DNA of 51,173 nucleotides from Solirubrobacterales bacterium (GTDB lineage Bacteria > Actinomycetota > Thermoleophilia > Solirubrobacterales > Solirubrobacteraceae): NCBI GenBank assembly GCA_019240655.1, contig JAFAXX010000186.1, positions 1 to 51,173 on the forward strand, in the 5' to 3' direction. Shown here in pieces: positions 32,329 through 40,943 of the stretch. A program made the translations under genes and the position numbers. The notes below the pieces were generated by a model that ran no database searches, was not told the origin of the DNA, and saw only the letters and a list, made by a program, of their open reading frames with translations. Every line of letters starts with the position of its first letter. The stretch's first letter is position 1.

Positions 32329-33447
32329 ATGCGCGCCATCTACGCGGCGCGGGCGGCGCGGGCCTACGTTGCCATGCAGCACCGCTTCCACACGCCGAGC
32401 GGCCGTTATCGGCGCGACGGCAGAGTGCGGATCCCGGGAGTCCCCGCGCACCTGTGGCCGTTCGCACGCGCGCTGGTCGCGACGCTCGATCTCGCCGGCA
32501 TCGGCGACGGCCTCGTCGACGGGATCGACTTTGAAGCGGAGATCTCGGACCGGCTGGAGGCGCTCGAGGCCTACTGGGATTCCGATCGGCTTCCGCCGGC
32601 ATATTCGTCCGACGTCCGTGGAAGCCGGCTTGGTGGCGACCGCTACTACGACGACAACGCCTGGGTGGGGCTGGCGCTCGTACAGCACGCGCGGATGTAT
32701 GGAGACTCCGGCTACCTCGACCGCGCCGAGGAGCTTTTTCGTTTCGCCCAGGCGGGGTGGGCCGAACATCAGAGGCCAAATCCCGGGGGAGTGTTCTGGG
32801 TCGAGCAAGGCCGTGGCGTGGGCGTCAAGAACCACGATCGGAATACCGTTTCCACCGCTCCGAACGCCCAGCTCGGAATGCACGCCGCGGAGCTGCAAGG
32901 ACGGTCACCCGGCACGGTTGGGGGCGCGGGCGCGCACGAGATGTATGAGTGGGTGCTTGCGACGCTTGACGCCAGCCACGAAACGGACACTCCGGGGACC
33001 GGTCTGTTCGCTGACAAGATTCGCGGTGACGGCACGATCGATCGGACGCTCTGGAGCTACAACCAGGGCAGCATGGTCGCTGTGAACGTACTGCTCGCGC
33101 GGGATCCCGCCGGGGCGCCGACCGAATACCTGGCCCGCGCCGAGGCGATCGCCCGAAAGGCGTTACGGCATTTCGCCGGCGGATACGAACGCCAGCCGCC
33201 GGCCTTCAACGCGATCTTCTTTCGATGCCTGCTCCTCCTGCACCACGCCACCGAAGACGCGCGTCTGCGCGATGAAATCATTGACGCGATCAGGGGGTAT
33301 GTCGATCGGGCCTGGAGCCAATCGCGCGATCGCCGTGACCGCTTTACGTTTGTCAATGACGGTGTGACGTTGCTCAACCAGAGCGCGATGGTGCAGTTGC
33401 TCGCCTTGCTGGCATGGGAACCGTCCAGGTACGGATTGCTCGCCTGA
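32329..33447 (+). CDS. GH76 family glycoside hydrolase (alpha-1,6-mannanase-like)
   Basis: The 372-residue protein matches GH76: R-Y-Y-D-D-N-A-W-V-G-L-A with the paired catalytic Asp residues, W-S-Y-N-Q-G-S-M, and the all-helical toroid pattern. GH76 enzymes are endo-alpha-1,6-mannanases or transglycosidases. I see no signal peptide and no anchor, which is unusual for an enzyme acting on cell-envelope glycan; it may act in the cytoplasm or be exported another way. It begins two bases after the mannosyltransferase stop. Confidence 0.88.
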   Translation: MRAIYAARAARAYVAMQHRFHTPSGRYRRDGRVRIPGVPAHLWPFARALVATLDLAGIGDGLVDGIDFEAEISDRLEALEAYWDSDRLPPAYSSDVRGSRLGGDRYYDDNAWVGLALVQHARMYGDSGYLDRAEELFRFAQAGWAEHQRPNPGGVFWVEQGRGVGVKNHDRNTVSTAPNAQLGMHAAELQGRSPGTVGGAGAHEMYEWVLATLDASHETDTPGTGLFADKIRGDGTIDRTLWSYNQGSMVAVNVLLARDPAGAPTEYLARAEAIARKALRHFAGGYERQPPAFNAIFFRCLLLLHHATEDARLRDEIIDAIRGYVDRAWSQSRDRRDRFTFVNDGVTLLNQSAMVQLLALLAWEPSRYGLLA

Positions 33448-33583
33448 CTCACTACAGAGCGACGGCCCCCACCCCGGATGGCTTGCCGCGACGCCCCAGC
33501 CCCGCACAGCACTTCTCGGCCGGGACCGAGGTCGTCCACGAGCTCGCAGCGACCACGACGGGCGCCCCTGAACTGAAGCGAGT

Positions 33584-33589
33584 TAGCCT
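33584..33589 (+). promoter_or_regulatory. -10 element for leaderless cupin transcript
   Basis: TAGCCT ends six bases before the ATG at 33596; no Shine-Dalgarno is seen. Confidence 0.5.
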
Positions 33590-33595
33590 GCCCGC

Positions 33596-34063
33596 ATGCC
33601 CGATGTCAACGTGTTCCGTGTCAATGTTGAGTATGAGGCCCACAGTCCCGAGGGCTACCAGTGCGGCGAGGCGCCTGCCGGCTCAGCCGCAGGTGGCAAG
33701 GACATCACCGTCCGCCTCTACGAGCTGCCATCCGGACAGAGCCTGTGCCCGTACCACTACGAGTACGAAGAAGAATGGCTGCTGGTGCTCGATGGAGACG
33801 TGCTGGTCCGCTCGCCGAACGGGGAGGCAGCGGCGGCGCGGGGCGAGCTCCGTTGCTTTCCGGCCGGCCCGGCGGGGGCGCACAAGGTCACCAACCGCTC
33901 GGAGGCGCCCGCCCGCGTGCTGATGTGGTCAAGCTCGCGTGAGCCGGCCGTGGCGGTGTACCCGGATAGCGACAAGATCGGTGTGTGGCCGCCGAACCCG
34001 GACGACAGGGTCATGCTGCGCCGAGCCGACGGGCAGGTCGACTACTGGGACGAGGAGGTCTGA
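33596..34063 (+). CDS. Cupin-domain protein
   Basis: The 155-residue protein is a single cupin barrel: P-Y-H-Y-E-Y-E-E-E-W-L-L-V-L-D-G-D-V is cupin motif 1 with its His and Glu metal ligands, followed by F-P-A-G-P-A-G-A-H-K-V and A-P-A-R-V-L-M-W-S for motif 2. Cupins of this size bind a metal and act as isomerases, epimerases or sugar-binding sensors. It converges on the maleate-isomerase-like gene with 66 bases between. Confidence 0.85.
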   Translation: MPDVNVFRVNVEYEAHSPEGYQCGEAPAGSAAGGKDITVRLYELPSGQSLCPYHYEYEEEWLLVLDGDVLVRSPNGEAAAARGELRCFPAGPAGAHKVTNRSEAPARVLMWSSSREPAVAVYPDSDKIGVWPPNPDDRVMLRRADGQVDYWDEEV

Positions 34064-34129
34064 GCCTCGGCCGCCGTGCTCGACCACGACGCGCGTGGAC
34101 TCGCGGCCGGGTTCCCGGCGAGCGACCCG

Positions 34130-34825
34130 CTACGTGGGCCGGACGCAACTACTGGGACGGCCGTCCAAGCACTCCAGCACCGCCTCGAGCGCTGCCTGGT
34201 TGCTCGTCACGACCGGAATCTCCAGCTCATGTTCGATCTGTTCGCGTGCCTCCAGAGCCCGGAAATTCGTGCACGAGGCGAACAGCAGCTCGCCGCCGGC
34301 GCCGCCCAGCCGCTCGCAAGCGAAGTCGACGATGTGGCCCGGCTCGACCGCCCCGATCTCGGTGTTCGCCCTGATGCCCATGCCCTCGATCGCGCAGACC
34401 TCGAGCCCTTCCTGCTCGAGGCTGGCGCAAATCTTGTCGTTGAGCGCTTCCACGTACGGCGTGAGCACACGCACCCGCCGAGCCCCGCGGGCGGCGATCG
34501 CGCGCCTGACCGCCGCCGCCACGCTGATCCCCGGAGCTTGTGTGCGTTCACCGATCGCCGCGATGAGCTCGTGCTCGTATGCGTTGCCGCGCAGGGTGCC
34601 CGCGCTCGTGCAGGCGAACACGACCACATCCGGCCGTGTGGTGGCGAGATCCCTGAGCGCCACCGGGAGGTGCTCGTCGAGCATCACCGCCTCGTCCTCG
34701 GGAGTGACCTCGTCGAGGTACATGCGGGCCGTGTGGACGGTCGCATCGCCGTCGAGCCGGCGGTAGAGGTCAGGCTCGGCCACCGTGTTCGACGACGGCA
34801 AAATCAGTCCCACTCGGGCACTCAT
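34130..34825 (-). CDS. Asp/Glu racemase superfamily enzyme, maleate isomerase-like
   Basis: The 231-residue protein has the two-Cys arrangement of the superfamily: F-A-C-T-S-A-G-T in the first half and F-A-S-C-T-N-F-R-A in the second, plus the opening V-G-L-I-L-P-S-S-N-T typical of maleate cis-trans isomerases and arylmalonate decarboxylases. Either reaction is possible. TAGGCT lies six bases before the ATG, inside the end of the neighbouring symporter gene, so it probably has its own promoter and a leaderless message. Confidence 0.85.
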   Translation of the reverse strand: MSARVGLILPSSNTVAEPDLYRRLDGDATVHTARMYLDEVTPEDEAVMLDEHLPVALRDLATTRPDVVVFACTSAGTLRGNAYEHELIAAIGERTQAPGISVAAAVRRAIAARGARRVRVLTPYVEALNDKICASLEQEGLEVCAIEGMGIRANTEIGAVEPGHIVDFACERLGGAGGELLFASCTNFRALEAREQIEHELEIPVVTSNQAALEAVLECLDGRPSSCVRPT

Positions 34826-34831
34826 CGCACG

Positions 34832-34837
34832 AGCCTA
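34832..34837 (-). promoter_or_regulatory. -10 element overlapping the symporter stop codon
   Basis: TAGGCT on the minus strand ends six bases before the ATG at 34825 and includes the TAG that ends the symporter frame. Confidence 0.45.
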
Positions 34838-36481
34838 GGCCGATCGGCCGCGGACCGGCTCGCGCGGGTGGGCGGCCTCGCGCGCCTGCCGCCGCTCGGC
34901 GACCTCTGCGCCGAGGCCCGTCGTGCTACGGACGCGCACCTCGTCGAAGCTGTCGATGCCGAGTTGCTCGCGCCGGCCGAGCCAGGTTCCGATCACACAC
35001 CCGAGGAACCCAATCGGTATCGACACGATCGCCGGATTGCCGAGCGGGAACGGCGCGGCCGTCTTGGGGGACCAGACCATCGGGGAGAGGATGATCAACA
35101 CGATCGACGAGACGAGCCCGAAGGCGATCCCGAGCACCACGCCAAGGGAATTGAATCGGCGCCAGCTGAGCGCAAGCACCATCACGGGGAAGTTCGCTGA
35201 CGCCGCCACGGCGAAGGTCATGCCGACCAGCAGCTGGACGTTGAACGTCTTGCCCGCGATCAGCGCAAGGATCGCCGCGGCGACTCCGATCGCCGTCACC
35301 GCCACCCGCCCGGCGACAATCTCCTGACGGTCGGTCGCTTTGCCCTTGCGCAGGACGGTTCCGTACACGTCATGAGCGGCGGCGCCGGAGGCGGCCATCA
35401 GCACTCCGGCGACCACGGCCAGGATCGTGGTGAAGGCAACCGCGCTGATCGCCGCGAAAAAGATGTCTCCGCCGGCGTGACCCGGTCCTCCGCCCAGCCG
35501 CTGCGCGAGGTAGGGAGCGATGAGGTTGCCGCTCGCGCCGCCGAGCTTCTTACCGGCGGGACCCAGGATGGCGCGACCACCGAGCCCGATGATCGCCACG
35601 AACACGTAGAAGACGCCGATCAGCCCAACCGCCCAGCCGATCGAGCGGCGCGCCGCCCGGGCGTCGGGAACCGTCATGAACCGCATGAGGATGTGAGGCA
35701 GGCCGAGCGTGCCGAGCACGAAGGCCAATCCGGTGGAGATTTCGTCGACGCGGTTGGGGAAGACCAGCCCGGGGCCGCCGTACGCGGCGCCCTCCCCCGA
35801 GCGCGCGGCTGCGCGGTTGAGCAGCCGGATGGGGTCGAAACCGAACTTGGCCAGGACCCATATCGCCATCGTGGCTACGCCGATCATCAGTAGCGCCGCC
35901 TTGATGACCTGAACCCACGTGGTGGAGACCATCCCGCCGAGCACCACATAGGTGAGGATCGCGGCCACGGTGATGAGCACGCCGACCCAGTACGGGACCC
36001 CGACGAGCGCTTCGATCAGCGACCCCGCCGCCACCGACTGCGCGACCACGTAGAACGCGGCGATGCACATCGTCGAGACGCCCGAGGCGATCAGCACACG
36101 GCCGACCGGGAGACGCAGGGCGAGAACGTCGGCCATCGTGTAGCGGCCCGCGTTGCGCATCCGTTCGGCCAGCAGCACGAGCAGCGGGACGAACGACAGC
36201 AGCGCGGCGATGCCCGTCATGTATCCATCGAACCCGGAGAGGTACATCAACCCGACGACGCCGAGGAACGCCGCCGCCGACAGGAACTCCCCGGCGGTCG
36301 CGATTCCGTTCTGGGCGCTGGTGATGCCGCGGCCGGCTGACCAGAAGTCGGTGGCCGACTGGATCCGCCGCGCCGCCCAGAAGGTGATGCCGAGGGCAAC
36401 CATCAGCACCGCGATGAAGACCGCGATGGTGAGGCCGCGGGCCGGCGCCGTCCCGACGACGAGGATCGCCACGCCGCTCAT
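34835..36481 (-). CDS. actP: Sodium:solute symporter, acetate permease (ActP)-like
   Basis: The 548-residue protein has about 13 helices and the SSS-family pattern: D-F-W-S-A-G-R near the start, then G-F-D-G-Y-M, G-L-P-H-I-L-M-R-F, and a soluble C-terminal tail. ActP proteins carry acetate and other short carboxylates. The start at 36481 overlaps the DUF485 stop as ATGA, the classic yjcH-actP arrangement, which supports the monocarboxylate assignment. Coding bias upstream of 36481 belongs to the neighbour. Confidence 0.88.
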   Translation of the reverse strand: MSGVAILVVGTAPARGLTIAVFIAVLMVALGITFWAARRIQSATDFWSAGRGITSAQNGIATAGEFLSAAAFLGVVGLMYLSGFDGYMTGIAALLSFVPLLVLLAERMRNAGRYTMADVLALRLPVGRVLIASGVSTMCIAAFYVVAQSVAAGSLIEALVGVPYWVGVLITVAAILTYVVLGGMVSTTWVQVIKAALLMIGVATMAIWVLAKFGFDPIRLLNRAAARSGEGAAYGGPGLVFPNRVDEISTGLAFVLGTLGLPHILMRFMTVPDARAARRSIGWAVGLIGVFYVFVAIIGLGGRAILGPAGKKLGGASGNLIAPYLAQRLGGGPGHAGGDIFFAAISAVAFTTILAVVAGVLMAASGAAAHDVYGTVLRKGKATDRQEIVAGRVAVTAIGVAAAILALIAGKTFNVQLLVGMTFAVAASANFPVMVLALSWRRFNSLGVVLGIAFGLVSSIVLIILSPMVWSPKTAAPFPLGNPAIVSIPIGFLGCVIGTWLGRREQLGIDSFDEVRVRSTTGLGAEVAERRQAREAAHPREPVRGRSA

Positions 36482-36834
36482 CGCGCCTGCTCCCCGTAGC
36501 CGCCGCGCTCGAGCATCCGCCGCGACGCGGCCTCGAGACGTTCGGCGAAGCGCAGGTACACCCACACAAGCACCCACGTCAGCACGGTGAGCCCGAAAAT
36601 CCACACGTAGGCGACGGTCAGGCCGCCGTCGATCGACTTGCGCATGAACGGTCGGGCGTAACCGCTCAAGATCAGGAACACGCCCACGGCGACGGTGAAG
36701 ATTCCCAGCGTGAGCACCGCCGCGCGCCGCCGCAGGGCCTCGAGCCGTTTGAACTCGGGCGACTCGGCGATCTCGCGCCAGGGCGGCAGCGGACGAGCCG
36801 GGTGGCCATTCGTGGTGTCATCGATCACCGGCAT
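36478..36834 (-). CDS. DUF485 membrane protein, YjcH-like
   Basis: The 118-residue protein has two hydrophobic helices and the DUF485 opening S-P-E-F-K-R-L with a basic run R-R-R-A-A. YjcH/DUF485 proteins accompany ActP-type symporters and are thought to help their assembly or energy coupling. The gene is first of the pair and overlaps actP by four bases. Confidence 0.85.
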   Translation of the reverse strand: MPVIDDTTNGHPARPLPPWREIAESPEFKRLEALRRRAAVLTLGIFTVAVGVFLILSGYARPFMRKSIDGGLTVAYVWIFGLTVLTWVLVWVYLRFAERLEAASRRMLERGGYGEQAR

Positions 36835-36928
36835 TTCTGCCTCCTCTCCGAGTCCGCACCCGCGGTGCTACCCCTCGCTGGGGAGGCGCAAGCCCGGATC
36901 TCCTGGCGCGGCGCTGCCCGAGAAGGCG

Positions 36929-37969
36929 CTAGGACACGCTGAGCTCGGCCTTCTTGGCCTCGACGTCGATGCCCAGCAGGCGGGCCAGGTTCTCGCCCAG
37001 GATCTTGCGCTTGGCCTGCTCGGTCAGCTGGGGATAGCCGCGCTCCTCGACGATGTCCCGGGGCAGTTCGAAGTTCCAGAACTCCTCGAGGGCCCACTGC
37101 GGATGCCAGATCGGCGTCTCGCCGCCGTAGATGATCTTGTCCTCACCGCACCACCACATCATCTTGCCGAGCGTCTCGGCGAACACTCGGGGCTGACGGG
37201 CGATGAAGTTGACCGTCGCCGCGATCGACGCGTACAGGTTGGGATAGCGCACGAGCTGCCAGAGCACCTCGTCGAGCCACGGCAGCCCGACGTGGAAGAT
37301 GATGAAGTTCAGATCGGGGAAGTTGGCGGCTGCGCCGTCCATGTCGAACGTGCGGGTGTGCTCGATCGGCTGCGGCCCGAGCGGCACGCCCTTGTGGACG
37401 CCGATCACGCTGATCCCGAGCTCCTGGGCCAGTTCAAAGACCGGATAGGCCACGCGCGGGTCGTCCATCCGCCAGGGGAACGGCTGGCCGTAGTCATATC
37501 GCACGTTGTAGAGCTTCAACCCGCGCGCGCCGTGATCCTCGACCTGGCGGCGGAGCAGATCCAGCGCCTTCTTGCCCTCGAGCGGATTGATCGAGGCCCA
37601 GAACACCGCTCGGTCGGGATGCTTGGCGGCCATCTCGGCGCACTTCTCCCACGGCGACAGCCCGTCGTGGAAGAGGTCGGTCAGCGGCAGCGGCTGGGCC
37701 ACGATCATGTCGGTGTCGGAGCCCTCGATGATCATCTCGTAGATCTCATCGACGCTCCACTCGCGCATGAACTGCTCGCGGGAGAGGATCTGCTCGCCCT
37801 CGCGCGTGAGCAGCTGGTGGAACGCGTACAGGTGCTCGTCGAACAGCTGGCCCGGCGAGCCAATCGCATTGGCCGGATCGAAGTTGAAGATGTGGCAGAC
37901 ACAGTCGAACACGAACGCAGACACCCTGCGCTCGCGCTCCGCCGTGGCGACTGTCTCGGTGGTGGCCAT
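36929..37969 (-). CDS. Amidohydrolase-superfamily protein with altered metal motif
   Basis: The 346-residue protein has the amidohydrolase TIM-barrel layout of the ACMSD/LigW-type decarboxylases. Strand 1 reads F-D-C-V-C-H, where the family has D-x-H-x-H, so the first His is replaced and two Cys sit next to the remaining His. Other ligand His are kept (V-I-G-V-H-K-G, I-I-F-H-V-G-L). Strand 8 reads Y-G-G-E-T-P where an Asp is expected. The changed ligands, and the metal-sulfur assembly gene four bases upstream, suggest an unusual metal centre. Substrate unknown; a carboxylic acid decarboxylase or hydrolase is likely. Confidence 0.8.
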   Translation of the reverse strand: MATTETVATAERERRVSAFVFDCVCHIFNFDPANAIGSPGQLFDEHLYAFHQLLTREGEQILSREQFMREWSVDEIYEMIIEGSDTDMIVAQPLPLTDLFHDGLSPWEKCAEMAAKHPDRAVFWASINPLEGKKALDLLRRQVEDHGARGLKLYNVRYDYGQPFPWRMDDPRVAYPVFELAQELGISVIGVHKGVPLGPQPIEHTRTFDMDGAAANFPDLNFIIFHVGLPWLDEVLWQLVRYPNLYASIAATVNFIARQPRVFAETLGKMMWWCGEDKIIYGGETPIWHPQWALEEFWNFELPRDIVEERGYPQLTEQAKRKILGENLARLLGIDVEAKKAELSVS

Positions 37970-37973
37970 GCGA

Positions 37974-38345
37974 TCAGGCTCCTTTCTGCTGGGCGATCCG
38001 CGCCTCGCGGTAGGGGATCAGTTGCTCGAGCGGCAGGGTGAGCTTTTCACGGGCCATGGGCGACAGCCGGTCCTGGGTCCACACGGAGTCCCACACCACC
38101 CGTACCTCGACGCTCTCGACGCCCTCGACGCCCTGCAGACGGTCGGGGATCGCGGCCGACATGCTGGCCACGAACGGGCACCAGCCCGTGGTGAGGACGA
38201 GGTCCACCTCGACGTGCCCACCGGCCACGCGCACGTCCTCGACCACGCCCATGTCGAGGATGCTGATGCCCCGGTCTGCGCAGCACGGGTCGTAGACGTC
38301 GCGCAGCGCCTCGCGGACAACCGCGGCGGAGAGCGGACTGGTCAT
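37974..38345 (-). CDS. DUF59/MIP18-family metal-sulfur cluster assembly factor
   Basis: The 123-residue protein matches the PaaD/SufT/MIP18 domain: Y-D-P-C-C near the start, I-L-D-M-G-V-V, T-G-W-C-P-F, and W-D-S-V-W-T-Q-D. These small proteins help insert Fe-S or other metal-sulfur centres into client enzymes. It is overlapped at its start by the SUMF1-type gene (ATGA) and is followed four bases on by the amidohydrolase, which is the most likely client. Confidence 0.88.
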   Translation of the reverse strand: MTSPLSAAVVREALRDVYDPCCADRGISILDMGVVEDVRVAGGHVEVDLVLTTGWCPFVASMSAAIPDRLQGVEGVESVEVRVVWDSVWTQDRLSPMAREKLTLPLEQLIPYREARIAQQKGA

Positions 38346-39055
38346 CTGGCGTCCCCGTGCTCAGACGTAGATGAATCGGCGCACTCGATCGCGATGCGAA
38401 AACCGGTGGTGGCAGTAGCCCGCTCGGGATCCGCGGCCAGCTCCCGGGCGCACCGGACCCCCCACGCGGCGTCGAGATACGACCCGCCGCGCACGCACCG
38501 CCATCCATCCTCGTCGGGCGGGTCGCCAACCCACTCCCACACGTTCCCGGCCAGCTGCTCGGCGCCGCCCGCGGCGGCGCCGGAGGGGTGGGCGCGGACC
38601 GGGACGGTCCAGCCCCAGCCGGACTCCACCGAGTTGCAGCGCTCGGGGTCGAACACATCGCCCCACGGCCACGTCGTGGCTTCGGAGCCACGCGCGGCGG
38701 CCTCCCACTCGGCCGACCGCGGCAGCCTCACGTTGCGCCGCAGCTCCGCCGACGCCCACGCGCAGAAGGCGATCGCGTCGTCGAAGCTGACTTCGGTGGC
38801 AGGATGGTCGGCGAGCTGCGCGGACTCCAGCCGGTAGCGCAGCGCGCTGCTCACGGGACGCTTGGTACCCCGCACGAACGAGCGCACATGCGCCGTGGTC
38901 ACCGGCCAACGGCCGATCAGGACCGGCTCGAGCGCGACGGCAGACTCACCCGCGTCACCCAGGCGGTAGACGTCCCCCGCGACCCGCACACACGCCGCGA
39001 GCGGCGGGACGCCCCGCATGCGGTCCGGCGGCGAGGACACGGTGGTGGCGAGCAC
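38342..39055 (-). CDS. SUMF1/formylglycine-generating-enzyme fold protein, non-canonical
   Basis: The 237-residue protein shows the SUMF1 fold: L-P-R-S-A-E-W-E-A-A-A-R-G, W-P-W-G, G-N-V-W-E-W-V and R-G-G-S-Y-L-D. Formylglycine-generating enzymes have a Cys pair in and after the R-G-G-S-Y-L segment; here only the second Cys remains (V-R-C-A-R) and Asp stands at the first, so ordinary formylglycine chemistry is doubtful. Other members are iron enzymes (EgtB type) or ligand-binding. It heads a three-gene operon. The start is GTG 39055; ATG 39019 is a possible alternative. Confidence 0.8.
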   Translation of the reverse strand: MLATTVSSPPDRMRGVPPLAACVRVAGDVYRLGDAGESAVALEPVLIGRWPVTTAHVRSFVRGTKRPVSSALRYRLESAQLADHPATEVSFDDAIAFCAWASAELRRNVRLPRSAEWEAAARGSEATTWPWGDVFDPERCNSVESGWGWTVPVRAHPSGAAAGGAEQLAGNVWEWVGDPPDEDGWRCVRGGSYLDAAWGVRCARELAADPERATATTGFRIAIECADSSTSEHGDAR

Positions 39056-39183
39056 GGCGGCCGGGCAAACCTATACCGCCGCGGCGCTCCGCGCAAGCGC
39101 CGCCGGCTCGCCCCGGCGCCTACCGCCATTCGAGCGCGGTGACCGAGCAGCTCGAGAGCGCATCGACATCTGAGCCAGGACGG

Positions 39184-39189
39184 TATCGT
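39184..39189 (+). promoter_or_regulatory. -10 element for leaderless transcript
   Basis: TATCGT ends eight bases before the ATG at 39198; no Shine-Dalgarno is seen. Confidence 0.45.
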
Positions 39190-39197
39190 TCGCCCGC

Positions 39198-40142
39198 ATG
39201 TCTCGGGGCTCGGAGCCCACCGCTTCCAACCCGGTCTCGACCGAGCAGATCCGTCAGCGCGTGCGCCTGATGGTGCAGATATCGGCGCGGCCGGGCGTCT
39301 ACCGCCGCGGCCTCGAGAAGGCGGCGGAGCGTCTGTCGCCGCAGGAGGCGGCGGTCCTGGCCGACCTCGAGCATCACGGGCTCGACGTGGTCCAGCTGCA
39401 GAATGTGCTGCGGGGCGCCCACGTCCTCGTGGACGATCCCTCGCTCTACGAGCGCTGGCAGTTTCCGAAGGTCAGCCACCAGCGTATCTCGAGCCACCAC
39501 CACGACATCGACAAGCGCAAGTACCCCGACTACGGTATGCGCGGCCCGCTGCTGCGAGAGGAGCTGCACGGACGCACCGCGCACGGGACCTGGGTACAGC
39601 TGGAGAAGACACCCGTCGCGCCGGGCAAACGGCCGTCCTGGATCGACCTGGTGCACCTCGCGGATTACGTGATGTACCGGGTGACGCGCAGCAACATCGG
39701 GCCGTGGGGACGATCGGTCGATACCGAACGGCGCCCGATGTACCTGTCTCCGGATCTCCGCGCGCGCGTTCCGCTGCCGAAAGCCGCCAGCGACGAGCTC
39801 ACCCAGGTCGTCTCGCGCCTCGAGCAGAGCGAGGACACAACGTCCGCGTCGCCCGATCTGGCCGCCCGCTTCCCTCCGCCGAAGCGAGCCGATGACCTTC
39901 GCGAGCTGACGTTCACCGGCGAGGTCCAAGGCCGAGGGCTGTTCGGGGGCTCCGACGTATGGATCACCAGGATGGCCGCGGCGACCGCGAAGGAGCTCCT
40001 GCGCCGGGATATCGAGCCGCCAGGTTGGACGCCGCCAGGCGTCGCCTCCGGCCGGACGCAGAAGGCCGAGCTCGACGGCGAGCCGCGCGTCGGCTACGCG
40101 GTGCGGATCGAAGCGGACCACTCCGAGGAGGAACACCGATGA
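39198..40142 (+). CDS. Unknown protein, 314 residues, first of a coupled pair
   Basis: I do not recognise this family. There is no signal peptide or membrane helix. The middle has a His-rich stretch (S-S-H-H-H-D-I-D-K) and a motif-like run W-I-D-L-V-H-L-A-D-Y-V-M-Y-R-V-T-R-S-N that looks strongly constrained, then G-P-W-G. The ends are charged and flexible. The His/Asp clusters could bind metal. Its TGA overlaps the ATG of the next gene, so the two proteins are made together. Confidence 0.65.
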   Translation: MSRGSEPTASNPVSTEQIRQRVRLMVQISARPGVYRRGLEKAAERLSPQEAAVLADLEHHGLDVVQLQNVLRGAHVLVDDPSLYERWQFPKVSHQRISSHHHDIDKRKYPDYGMRGPLLREELHGRTAHGTWVQLEKTPVAPGKRPSWIDLVHLADYVMYRVTRSNIGPWGRSVDTERRPMYLSPDLRARVPLPKAASDELTQVVSRLEQSEDTTSASPDLAARFPPPKRADDLRELTFTGEVQGRGLFGGSDVWITRMAAATAKELLRRDIEPPGWTPPGVASGRTQKAELDGEPRVGYAVRIEADHSEEEHR

Positions 40143-40861
40143 ACAGCCCCGCCGCCGCCGCGCAAGCCGACTCCTCGTCGGAGCTGATCACCGCGATTGT
40201 CAACCTGGTCGGGACCGGTCCCGTACCGCTTGGCGCCTATACCGTGGCGGAGATGTTCTCGGTGGGAGCCCTGTTTGAGTTCGTCGAACAGTCGCCCTCG
40301 CAGGACGCGATCAGCGAGGCCGTCCGTTCGCTCGCCGCGCGCGACCTCATCACCACCCAGCCGGGTGAAGAACACATCGAGGTCCGCGGCGACCTCGGGA
40401 TCGCGGTCGCCTTCCATCAGCGCAGCCGCGTTGTCCTCGACGCCAGACTGACCGGCACCGAGCCCGACACTCCCTGGCGTTTCCTGCTCATGCCGCAGCC
40501 CGAGAACGTGACCCTCGAGGTGCGGATCGACGCGCTGGGAATTCACTTCTTCTCGCTGCGGACCACCGAAGATGCGTTCAAGCGGTTGCTCGAGCGGCTG
40601 CCCGACGGCGATCGGGGGCAGGAGAATGCCGACCTCGACGCGGCGCTGGCGGCGAGCCCGAAGAGCGCGCTGGTCACCGTGAGCCGCTGGCGCGACTCGA
40701 GCGAGCGGGAGAAGACCGACGTGATCCTCGCGCGGCAGGGCGACAATTTGCACGTATTCATGCGCGATCCCGACGATCCCGGTCGCTTCAGGGCGCAAGG
40801 CATCGCCCACGACCAGCTTCGGCCGCTCCTGGAGCGCCTGACCGCCCCGCCGGCCGGGTGA
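40139..40861 (+). CDS. Unknown protein, 240 residues, second of a coupled pair
   Basis: No family is recognised with confidence. The protein is soluble and mixed alpha/beta: an N-terminal helical part with A-I-S-E-A-V-R-S-L-A-A-R-D-L-I-T that looks like a winged-helix or chaperone-type segment, then beta-rich parts with R-S-R-V-V-L-D-A-R-L and P-E-N-V-T-L-E-V-R-I. The layout distantly recalls EspG-like secretion chaperones, but that is a weak impression. It overlaps the preceding stop as ATGA. Confidence 0.65.
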   Translation: MNSPAAAAQADSSSELITAIVNLVGTGPVPLGAYTVAEMFSVGALFEFVEQSPSQDAISEAVRSLAARDLITTQPGEEHIEVRGDLGIAVAFHQRSRVVLDARLTGTEPDTPWRFLLMPQPENVTLEVRIDALGIHFFSLRTTEDAFKRLLERLPDGDRGQENADLDAALAASPKSALVTVSRWRDSSEREKTDVILARQGDNLHVFMRDPDDPGRFRAQGIAHDQLRPLLERLTAPPAG

Positions 40862-40943
40862 CGGGAGGCGAGCCGGTCAGAGACGAACCGAAAATTTTCA
40901 CCCGTCTCGCGGTGTCACAGCGCCAGCACCGGCGCTCGGTCCC

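Noticed and set aside
38342..39055. Calling the SUMF1 protein a formylglycine-generating enzyme
   Set aside because: The first of the two catalytic Cys is replaced and no sulfatase gene is near; the arylsulfotransferase-like gene is 28 kb away and does not need formylglycine.
40139..40861. Calling the second unknown protein an EspG-type secretion chaperone
   Set aside because: Only a vague layout resemblance and no ESX genes in the window.
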